From Armigeres subalbatus (lineage: Eukaryota > Arthropoda > Insecta > Diptera > Culicidae), in assembly GCF_024139115.2 (NCBI RefSeq), contig NC_085141.1, positions 65,175,675 through 65,239,674 on the forward strand: a stretch of DNA of 64,000 nucleotides. The letters are read 5' to 3'. The translations under genes were made by a program, and so were the position numbers. Shown here piece after piece: positions 55,411-64,000 of this stretch. The notes beneath the pieces were generated by a model. It ran no database searches. It was given only the letters and a program-made list of their open reading frames with translations, and was not told the origin of the DNA. Position 1 is the stretch's first letter, and every line of letters starts with the position of its first letter.

Positions 55411-58138
55411 ATTTTGTTACAATATTTTTCTGTAATAAATAACTCCCCTTAATATAATTTTGTTATGCATTCTTTATCAGAGATCTGCTGTATGCCGATG
55501 AAAGCGTTAGTAAAATTATCCTGATTTTTTTAATTTCTGTAGATATTTATGTTAAGTTTAACCTAATTAAATGTGAATTCAAGTTTTGACCGTTTTTATG
55601 AACTCAACGATATTGTTAAAGATTCACCCAAAATCAAATTGCTTCCCAATCTGCACGGCAGAACTTTTCATGTAGATTAGAAAGATCCGACAGGTTTACA
55701 AGTGTTCTAATTAGACTAAATGTGTGTCTCATTCACTGAGCCAGAAGAGACGAAGCCGGGGTGTCGACATAGATGTTTCAACAAGTGTACCTACTATATA
55801 TCGTTGAACATACATATAGAGACACATTCGCTCGCAATTTGCTGCATGACAATCACTAGATGACAACGTCAACACGCGGCTCGAGGAAGCTGGAAGAGGA
55901 AACACAACGGTAACTACACTCTTTAGTGGGAAGGAAGGCATTCTCTTGGGACGCAACGTGAGGAGCGAAGAAGTTACGGCAAACAAATGTGACAACGACG
56001 ACGATGAGCTGCTTTTGCCGAGTGTGCAAATATTGACACATCTTTATGATTATTTTGTTAAAACCAGAGAATGTAAATAACTTAGATAAATACACAGTGT
56101 GTCGAGCGTAAATATCTTTCACAAGCTCTCCGGGGATGGCCAACCAGGGACCAACTGCTCAGGCTGATTGATGGAACTACTGCCGAGGTGACTCTAACCG
56201 CAGACGAACACTTTGTATCGCAAACAGTGGAATCCGGCTCTGTCATCAGTGGCCAACTGAGGAGCCACTCAGAAAGCAGATACGACTACGACGAAGTAGC
56301 AGAACGACGGAACATGATTCTCGTTAAGCGTGGCCTCTTACGCCCTCAACCTAATTCTTGCCATCAGTCGGAGACGAATGAAGTCGTCGACGACGACGAC
56401 GACGGCCACGATTGGGACTAGCCGTTCCGAGTGTATCATATTAGACAGGGTATAGTCAAGTATTTCCATCATGAATCCCGTTTTCGTCATATGTCACATG
56501 TGGATTGATATACTTGATTGCGTGATGCAAAAATCGAGGAATAACCATGATAAAGGTTGCCAAATATGAATTGGTCATCTTTTCTATAGTGAAGTACGTA
56601 CAAAACTACAATCGAAGGGAAGATGCCATTTATGGAATGACACAACTGGACACTGTGGTATTACCGCAATATGCTTCCCGCCCAATGGTATCATCTTTGT
56701 TTTCGAACCATTATTGCCGTGTCGTCAGCAGTCAGAGTCCTTCAAAACTTCGGGATTGATGATGGTGTTCAGTAGCGGATTCGTACCCATTAGCTGCTGA
56801 TTGCGCTTGCATGCGGGCCAGACAGTCGGACATAAATATGGATGAGTGGACAACTTGCTGAGCATTTGAGACGCAAAAGCAGTGAAGGTACCTCCAGTCA
56901 ATGCTGACTGACAGAAGGAGAGTGTGCTAAAGCAAATTCGCGACAGACAGCTGCCAAACCATTTACATACGCGAGATGTTGCGAGATTAACTTGTTGAAC
57001 GTAGCAATAAATGGATTCGCTTGGATACAGGTGAAAGTTTGAAGTGTATTTTATTGAATATTTACATTAGAGTAGACTTTTTTAGAAAAGATCTAAACAA
57101 ATTGACAGAATTAATCAGAAGTCAATTTACTCAAAGCTTTGATAATAATTTTTGTTATTAAAATATATCAGAGTTGGTAATTAATTTCAAACAAGCAAAA
57201 AAGAATTATCGAAGCAATCAATTTTGATTGATTGAACTTCTACGACATCAAATTGCATTGTCCTACACGATCAACGACATCAAACTGAAAGAAAACACTC
57301 GTGACATCAGCGGTATCAACCTACAATACGTTTATATTCGTGCATCACGCGCCGAAGCTTTGCTGTTATCTCGATTGTCGCATCAGACATCTGCTCTCCC
57401 CTCGTTCCTATTCCGTTTCACGATTTCAAAAGTAATAAGCTTTATCACCCACGTTGGGATTCTTCCCAGGAGGCTTGGATTTAGACTTCGCAGTGGAATA
57501 TTATCTGCGAAAAAAGCATGCATTTTTTTCACTAGCTTATTTCGGGGGAGATAAATGCGCCCCAACCCCTTTTGACTGACGGGAAATTTGATCGAAACTT
57601 TGTAGCATCCACGTAAACATTCGTCTGCCCAATAAATAAAACTTATAGAAAATACCGTCAACTTTGCCTTGCTTGACATTGAAGGGAACATAAGTAGGAG
57701 CTTTAAGAGGAAGTCCAGCAGCAGTAACCCCACTTAAACTATATCCAGCCGAAAAATTAGGTCACATCCGATTTTTATCATAGGTGGCTGGATAAATATA
57801 GGAATGCGAATAAAAGGAAGAGTACGTTTCGATGATTTATTAAAGTCTATCGATTAGATAAGACTATCAACCATTACGGCAATCCACCAATTTGATTACA
57901 TGCTTCCAGATGTCTATTGATGTCGTTATCAGTTTCGATGGTAATTGGCTTGGCTATCAGCCATCGCGGGGAACTGGAAATCATTATATGGTGAAAAAAT
58001 GCCCTTTGAACGTTTCCAGCTTGAAATAAAATATGTAGAATATAGGTGGGCCGTTATGAACAATCGCAGTCGAACAATCGAAAAAAATTTAACACCAGGT
58101 ATCATTGAAAAAAAGAAGCATAACATTTATTTAAATTT
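55411..58138. other. No gene recognised; mixed sequence
   Basis: Open frames at 55729-56143 (minus), 56188-56421 (plus, Asp-rich end), 57228-57733 (both strands) and 57945-58154 have no motif that I know. The 55.75-56.43 kb part is GC-richer and could be a retroelement LTR and leader or a host exon; evidence is insufficient to choose. Confidence 0.35.
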
Positions 58139-58162
58139 TTGTCAATTTTCTTAAATTTAAGA

Positions 58163-58721
58163 GCTTGAGCTTGATTGACTGCTCGTAGTTGCTACTCCAT
58201 TATGACCAGATCAGCTGTTCTTGCACAGGGAACCAACAAATGTTTGCTTGGGACTAGCACACATCTTCAATGTACAAGTACTGGTGATCTCATTTGTTAG
58301 GTCATACTGGCGCCTGCCACGTCAGAATGCAAGTCAATGTAGGGAAGGGGAGGAAATGATGATGCAATCACTCGCCCACTGCAAGCCGAATATACCTCTG
58401 CACTTGCCACGAGTTCATGCGGAATTTGTTGGAATTTCAGGGTTAGGTTGGAGAGGCAGAGGTTCGTCTTGGTTAACGAGCTGCCAATGTGATAGATAGG
58501 AGAAGGTAACTGATGGAATTTCTAATTGGATGTAGGAAAGGAGCTCTATAGTTCATTTCCAATTCTAGCAGATTACTGTTAGAATACTCAAGTTGAAGGT
58601 ATAGGAATAGTAATGGAAACGCAAAGATACAAAGTAGGATAATGGAACGGACCTGGGATTAAACCCACGACCTCCTGCGTATGAGGCAGAAGCAGTAGCC
58701 ATATGACTACCAAGCCCGCTA
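58163..58721 (-). mobile_element. tRNA-derived SINE, 559 bp, 24 bp duplication
   Basis: The 24 bases at 58139-58162 are repeated at 58722-58745 (TTGTCAATTTTCTT followed by AAATTTAAGA). On the minus strand the head GCGGGCTTGGTAGTCATATG resembles a tRNA D-arm, and GGTCGTGGGTTTAATCCC the T-arm. The element ends in AAGCTC repeats. The acceptor stem does not pair, so it is a SINE, not a tRNA gene. The long perfect duplication suggests a young insertion. Confidence 0.85.
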
Positions 58722-58745
58722 TTGTCAATTTTCTTAAATTTAAGA

Positions 58746-59029
58746 AGCCAAAAATCGTGTTATGCAGAGCAGATGTGAAGAGAATAACATTTCTGGATGT
58801 CAATGTTTGCATGTTTGTATGTATGTTGCAGCATAACTTATGAACCCATTAACTGATTTCAACCAAATTTGGAACAAACATTTTATATCTTGAGGGTATA
58901 ACAGTAGGGGGAGGGGAATGTGGAATGATATTTTAAAAAGGGGGAGGAGGGCAGGAGTATTATTCAGAAAACAAACAATTCTTTATAACTTCTGAACCCC
59001 TTATTGATCCCAAACTTCTGAGCCCCTGA
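58746..59029 (+). repeat. Dispersed repeat with CTTATGAACCC and AGGGGGAGGGG blocks
   Basis: CAGCATAACTTATGAACCCA, CAAATTTGGAACAAACATTT, and then AAAACAAACAATTCTTTATA; the last recurs near 59880. No gene. Confidence 0.45.
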
Positions 59030-59259
59030 GGGGCCTTCCTTAGCCGTGCGGTAAAATGTGTGGCTGCAAAGCAAGACCATGCTAAAGGTTCGACCCCGGT
59101 TCGGTCTAGGAAATTTTAGGGTTGGAAATTTTCTCGACTTTCCTGGGCATAAATGTGTTAGCCTCATGTTAGACGTATGCAAAACTCGAAGTGCCTAATG
59201 AAGCTGTGAGGTGGCAATGTCTCAGTGGAGGATGTAATGCCAATAAGAAGAAGAAGAAC
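59030..59259 (+). mobile_element. tRNA-derived SINE, full length
   Basis: GGGGCCTTCCTTAGCCGTGC head, B box GGTTCGACCCC, body CCTGGGCATAAATGTGTTAG and tail GAGGATGTAATGCCAATAAG plus (AAG)n. Same family as 4547-7183. No clear flanking duplication. Confidence 0.85.
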
Positions 59260-60256
59260 ACCTTGGCCGATATCCATCAATTTTGTAACACTAATTCTCT
59301 GTATAAAGACACAACCAAAGTAATGGTGGTAGGATCATTGGAATAGGGAGAGGGAGCGTAGGAGGATTAGTATTGTTTAGTTTTAGTTCCAACGTTCACT
59401 TCTTGATGGACCACGGAAGTCGGGAAGGGGCCATCCACGGTCCGCTCGTACTGGTTTCATGAGATCAAACCCCACCGAAGGGAGCGGTTACCCTCCAATA
59501 CCTTTTCCGAACTAAATCTATCACATGCTGTGCATAGACATCAATCGAGTTTCAGACATAGTAATTAATTTTCACTCTGGGCGGCTTAATACCCGGAACA
59601 TAGGCAATTAACTTTGAATGAACTGGTGTATGAGCCCAAACAACTTTCGGCCTAGTGGCCTTCGGTTAAATGGCATTCGGCCGAACGGTATTCGGCCAAA
59701 CGGCCCTTCCTCACGTTATACAGGGAAGTGAGAAAGAGGTGTATTTATGAAACGAACAGTTTTGTATAAGTTTTGAAAGCATGGATCGATTCAAACTACA
59801 CGTATTCTCTATCCCAAGGAAACAATTATAGAGGGGGCCTTTGGAGCGCGGAAAGTTAGTTGAGTTTGGGGCTGTTTAGAAAACAAACAATTCAGTATAA
59901 CTTCCGATTTCCACCACTATTGAGACACACAAATTCTATCCTCAATCCAGTTATAGATGGAGTGGGACGGTCATTTGGAGAAGAAGAAGGTTTGTGGGTG
60001 GTGTAGAGTGTGAGTTTATGCGTGAGAATGTTTAGCATAATAACGTTAAACATAATGCATGTTAGGCCTAATGGAGGTTACGCATAATTTAAATTCCCTA
60101 TTCCTTATTTTATCCGAGGTTCTTTAAGAGTGTATAATTCCCCATGAAGCCATTTGACATAACGCCATTAGGCATGAGATCATTTGGCATAAATGCCATT
60201 TGACTTTTTTTTACGAAAGAAATCCTAGGGACTTTTCTGGTAGTGGACACTTACTA
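59260..60256. other. Mixed repeats, no gene
   Basis: Holds a 65 bp mariner scrap at 59386-59450 (same as 60618-60682), TTCGGCC units at 59655-59705, and TTAGGC/GGCATAA units at 60040-60205. Confidence 0.6.
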
Positions 60257-60435
60257 TAGTATGTCCCATAAAAATGCGAAAGTTGGCAATACTTATTTTT
60301 GGGTAGCTCACAGCATTATGTTTACTGTTTTAATGCGTGTATGTAATCATCTGACTGTATACTCTGAGACGATGTAAACGAAACAGTGGTTTGCGGGTAA
60401 TAAAGTTAAGAAACATGTACGTAAACAAGGTCATG

Positions 60436-60549
60436 ACTACCCTAGCAGCACACATATTTGACAAAGGTTACTGCAACTTAAATGTTACTAGATTTAGTCG
60501 CAATCAAGTGGCTGCAACATTTTTGGCCTACTTGTGCTGCTCGGGTAGT
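60436..60549. mobile_element. Small MITE nested in the mariner element
   Basis: ACTACCCTAGCAGCACAC at left and complement ACTACCCGAGCAGCACAA at right; same family as 43796-43911. Confidence 0.7.
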
Positions 60550-60583
60550 TTGCTGCTAGCCCGTAAAACAAATTGCAACGATT

Positions 60584-61240
60584 GTGGGATGCGACCTGGC
60601 TACCGTTTACCATATCCAACGTTCACTTCTTGATGGACCATGGAGGTCGGGAAGGGGCCGTCCATGGTCCGCTCGCACACCGAAAATCATCAGATCAGTG
60701 AGAGACAAAGTGAGGCAAAATCCTATCAGATCGATCCCAAAATTGGCTAAGGAAGCCAATGTTTCAAAAACTATCATGCAACGCCAATGGTTGGTCCAAG
60801 ATGACTTAAAATGTTCGTCCAGGGCAAGAGTAAAGCGCCACCTTATAACGGACCGAATCAAACGACTACGGCTGGAGCGCTCGAAATTTTTGGTGTCAGC
60901 ATTAAAAAAGAAGCGTATTCTGCGATAAGAAAATGTTCACCATCGATCCCGTATCTAACACACGTATAGTAAGGTTTATTTCTCCGAAGAAGAATGAGGA
61001 TGTTCTAGAAAAAAACTTCAAGTTCACAACCAAACATCCGGCCGGAGTCATGGTTTTCGGGGCAATTGCATCCAACGGCTAAGGCTTGTGAACGTTCTCA
61101 CCCCAGTGTTGGCGCCCTAAAAGCTTCCATTACCAAGGCATGGGCCTCGATGACTGACTCATACATTCAGAAGGTATGCTCGCGATTTCGTCCCCGTTTG
61201 AAGAAAGTGATCGAGAAAAATGGTGGACATATTTAGTAAT
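60584..61240 (+). pseudogene. mariner-like transposase pseudogene
   Basis: A 115-codon frame has GRGRPWSARTPKIIRSVRDK, RSIPKLAKEANVSKTIMQR and SSRARVKRHLITDRIKRLRL, the second helix-turn-helix and linker of a Tc1/mariner transposase. Later frames give FKFTTKHPAGVMVFGAIASN (61.02-61.08 kb, beta-strand before the second catalytic Asp), then jump to VGALKASITKAWASMTDSYI near the C-terminus. The middle of the catalytic domain, with the second Asp and third acidic residue, is deleted. Such enzymes cut and paste their own element. Confidence 0.8.
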
Positions 61241-61375
61241 GTAATCATGAAAGGCTTAAAAACGATTTTTAAAATAAAATTATGATTTTTTTTAAATTTT
61301 CTATGAAATGAACTTATTTGAAACTGAGGTATGGATTTTCGCATTTTTTATGGGACATACTGTACAAATGAAACT

Positions 61376-61989
61376 AATAGCAAAACGTGGATTATTAAAA
61401 TACAAAAAAAAACATAATAAATTGGCAAATCCCAGTAGAATTTTTGTTTACAGAGGGATTTACAATTAACAAACACAAATGAAATTAAAGAAAAGATGGT
61501 AACGTTCGGTATCAGTAATTTTTAGAAGAAAAAAATGTTTGTTCAAATCTCCATATATTAAAATCTAATTAAATCTAATGCGCCGCTAAATAGAACTTAT
61601 GAGTACGGCCTTCCAATTATAATCCGGAAGCTCTCTGAGAATTTTCGGAAGATACAGGCGATTTATCGACTTCTAGCATTCATCTTCATTTCTCCAACAT
61701 TTTGTTCAGTGGAATGCTGTCATCTGGGGGTTCAATGTTGTTCTGAATTGTAACTCAATTTGTAAAGTCAACAACGATACACTGATACCTTTAATGTAAA
61801 AATATTGAGTATGTTATGCTGGCATATAATGTGTCTGACGTGATTTCAGATTTCAGCCAGCGACCGTTCGAGTGACCTCTGAGGAGATAAGTCGAGAAGG
61901 CCTATGTTGTGTCAGACAAACGTGCTTTTTTTTCGATGATGTTGTGCTTTTCACAATGCATTGTAACCATTCAGTTAGTTTTATTTAAA
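61376..61989. other. No gene recognised
   Basis: AT-rich. The segment 61895-61960 (CAAACGTGCTTTTTTTTCGA and TTGTGCTTTTCACAA) resembles 44.17-44.23 kb. Confidence 0.4.
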
Positions 61990-62240
61990 ACTAGCAGACC
62001 CGACGAACTCCGTTTCGCCTAAAATTAATTTATTCTCTGGTTAGTTCTCGCGTTATGCAGAAATTTCTGTTTCATTTGTATGGGAGCCCCCTTCTCCAAC
62101 GGAGGGAGGGGTCTAGAACAATCTTAAGAACCTGCCCGGCCCCAAAAACCTCTGCACACAAATTTTCACGCCGATCGGTCCAGTAGTTTCGGAGTCTATA
62201 AGGTTCAGACAGACCGAAATTCATTTTAATGTATATAGAT
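61990..62240 (+). repeat. Dispersed AGACCCGACGAACT repeat (copy 2)
   Basis: CTAGCAGACCCGACGAACTC to TTTTAATGTATATAGATT. Colinear with 1317-1572 and 62534-62765. Confidence 0.8.
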
Positions 62241-62533
62241 TCACTATAAACTTGATTTGGTTTTGACTTTTTCTTCATTGGTAAAATATTTTTGCTAAGA
62301 AGTGGATAATCCAGATGAAATTAAATGAATTTATGACTTAATAGATACCTATCTCTTATTCCCTGCAAAACATTTCGAAAATGAGCAACTGCGGTTAAGT
62401 ATTATGGGTAAGGCTGATACAAATATTTAAAAACAATTATGTCAACAAAATAAAATTATGATAATTTTGAGGATTTTCAAAACATTCTTTGACAAATCCG
62501 AGAAGTTTTTTGACTTTTTTCATTTTATTTATT

Positions 62534-62765
62534 ACTAGCAGACCCGACGAACTTCGTTTCGCCTAAAATTGATTTATTCTCTGCTTAGTTTTCGAGTTAT
62601 GCAGAAATTTCTGTTTCATTTGCATGGGAGCCTCCCTTTCCAAAGGAGGGAGGGATCTCGAACCATCTAGGGAACCATCTCCGGTTGCATACAAATTTTC
62701 ACGCCGATCGGTCGAGTACTTTCGGAGTCTATAAGGTCAGACATAAATTCATGTTTATGTATATT
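62534..62765 (+). repeat. Dispersed AGACCCGACGAACT repeat (copy 3)
   Basis: CTAGCAGACCCGACGAACTT to ATGTTTATGTATATTGA, in the same orientation and 544 bases after copy 2. A small internal deletion lies near 62670. Confidence 0.8.
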
Positions 62766-62938
62766 GAAGATTTTTTACAACCCCCTCCCCCCCGCCTTGA
62801 CCTTCCTGAGACCAGTAGGACATAATTTTAATTAAATATTTGTAACGGCCTAAATGTATTAAAATAAAAAAAAACTCCCATTCTTCAAAATGAAACGAGA
62901 TCATATGAAATGTTTTACAATGCTCTTGTCGTGTACGG

Positions 62939-62970
62939 AGGAGACGGCCTCATCCGAATCAGCCGTCTCC
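62939..62970. other. Hairpin
   Basis: GGAGACGGC and GCCGTCTCC form a perfect 9 bp stem with a 14-base loop. It lies in a GC-richer 150-base stretch (62910-63060) open on the plus strand for 73 codons, unrecognised. Confidence 0.5.
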
Positions 62971-63515
62971 AGCTGCTGCTGGATCTTCTTCCCGCGAAAA
63001 ACATCACAAAACTGAAAGCTAACTTCGCTCATCTGGCACTCATCACCAATCTATATGCCCTTTTATTCATTTTATATATATATTTTATCATACCCTTCTC
63101 AATCACTACAGTTCTGAAAACGCAGATGTGAATATGTATATGACCCTTAGTATATGAAATGATTTATTTTCATTCATAGCACTCTAATAATTCAGCATTG
63201 ATCTTGCACTATATCGATTGGAACAAGTGTGTCTGAACTTTAATTTTTTGCGAAAGAACACGCATCTACTGCGTATTATTTAACTTTCGGAAAGAAACTG
63301 AGATTCTGATTGTATTTGAGAGACGCGAAACGTTAAATCGGGCAGAATCAAAGCTAAATAAAATCCATAATCAGTATTAGAGATGAAATATTCAAATTGC
63401 TTAATCGAACACAATGGAGAATTTTCCGGCTACGTCACTGAAAAGACATATATAATACTTTCGTGGAAAGCATGAATGAGCTGGGTATAAAGCAATGATA
63501 ATTTTTATTCCTCTA

Positions 63516-63709
63516 TAGTGAAACCTCCATGAGTCGATATTGAAGGGACCATCGACTTATGTAAATATCGAGATGTGGAATAAAAAATCCCTGGGAAGCT
63601 GTTTGAAGGGACCATCACAGTAGCCCAGAAAATATTTTTTAATATAGCATAGTTTACTTCCATGAGTCGATATCGAGTCATAGAAGATCGACTCATGGAG
63701 GTTTGAGTG
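63516..63709. mobile_element. pogo/Tc1-like MITE, 194 bp, TA target
   Basis: TAGTGAAACCTCCATGAGTC and complement CACTCAAACCTCCATGAGTC, flanked by TA at 63514-63515 and 63710-63711. GAAGGGACCATC occurs twice inside. No coding capacity. Confidence 0.8.
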
Positions 63710-63734
63710 TATTGGAACCATGGCTTGCCCAGTA

Positions 63735-64000
63735 AAAAGCAATGATTAATGTGTTTTCTTTTGTTGTGTGGATGTAATTCTTTTTTCAGGGGTAGATATT
63801 TATTCGAATAAAGGCAATGATGGATGTTATTTTTTTTAATTTGTCAGAAATAAGGCGATAAATAGTTTTTTGTCCGGAATAAGGCAATGCTGGATGTGAT
63901 TCCTTTTTTAAAAGTAGGCGCTTGCCTGGAATAAGGCAATAGTGGGTTCGATTTTTCTTTGGAAGTAGGCGTTTGCTCGGAATAAGGCGATGATGGGTTT
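63735..64000 (+). repeat. Minisatellite, AATAAGGCAATGATGG units, continues off the window
   Basis: Units start near 63808, 63850, 63878, 63930 and 63980 with spacings of 28-52, settling at about 50 in the last two. Each has AATAAGGCRATNNTGG, then a T-run and AGTAGGCGYTTGC. The array is cut by the window end. Confidence 0.8.

Larger units (their letters stand above)
60257..61362 (+). mobile_element. Tc1/mariner-type transposon, decayed
   Basis: Ends TAGTATGTCCCATAAAAATG and complement CAGTATGTCCCATAAAAAAT, flanked by TA at 60255-60256 and 61363-61364. It encodes a damaged transposase (next entry) and carries a 114 bp MITE at 60436-60549. Protein similarity suggests the mosquito DD37E lineage, but the catalytic triad is mostly deleted, so this is by resemblance only. 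Confidence 0.8.

Noticed and set aside
57383..57733. 116-codon minus frame and overlapping 108-codon plus frame
   Set aside because: No motif, no second copy, and opposite-strand overlap. They are probably chance.
58640..58719. tRNA-like sequence with D-arm, CAT anticodon-like loop and T-arm (minus strand)
   Set aside because: The 5' GCGGGCT does not pair with the 3' end and the T-loop is altered. It is the head of a SINE with its own target duplication.
1..64000. Endogenous viral elements (flavivirus- or rhabdovirus-like), common in Aedes
   Set aside because: No open frame shows a polymerase, nucleoprotein or glycoprotein motif of such viruses. The only viral-like coding is the Bel-Pao integrase.

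Overview
The window looks like nuclear DNA of a culicine mosquito, most likely Aedes. It is AT-rich with small GC-richer islands, has almost no long open reading frames, and is packed with families typical of Aedes: tRNA-derived SINEs ending in AAG repeats, Jockey- and RTE-type non-LTR retrotransposons, Bel-Pao, Tc1/mariner, and many palindromic MITEs. I find no bacterial operon, CRISPR array, rRNA or intact tRNA gene, and no complete host protein-coding gene. All family names come from motifs recognised by eye.

Layout. 1-4.5 kb: a Jockey endonuclease scrap, three palindromic MITEs and a possible LTR. 4.5-7.5 kb: a SINE broken by a TTAA-flanked MITE, itself broken by a 2.1 kb TG...CA insertion (candidate solo LTR), with a pogo-like MITE in the SINE's right target duplication. 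7.5-14.9 kb: Jockey copy A (minus strand), cut by three insertions. 16.8-19.5 kb: unique, GC-richer DNA, a possible host promoter or leader exon. 19.9-21.9 kb: an RTE-clade retrotransposon. 22-29 kb: SINE pieces, short-period repeats and a 2.2 kb pogo-like element. 29.1-31 kb: MITE and RTE-like fragments. 33.3-34.24 kb: the best host-gene candidate, an exon with acceptor, ATG and donor. 35-38.9 kb: tandem repeats and a motif array. 39-43.8 kb: Jockey copy B (plus strand), also MITE-riddled. 45.4-50.5 kb: a 5.1 kb composite hAT element with perfect 8 bp target duplications, carrying a Jockey 5' end and a poly(A) retroposon. 52.2-55.4 kb: repeat array, two ATCCCGAC-ended MITEs and a Bel-Pao integrase fragment. 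58-64 kb: SINEs, a decayed mariner, dispersed repeats and a minisatellite running off the edge.

The genes do not form a pathway. The main content is insertion history: many boundaries can be fixed to the base because target duplications are intact or because a second copy shows the uninterrupted sequence. The most notable points are the four-event nest at 4.5-7.5 kb, the composite hAT at 45.4-50.5 kb, a TATA-plus-initiator in the shared Jockey 5' region that is split by a MITE in copy B, and a MITE in an RTE reverse transcriptase whose removal restores the reading frame.
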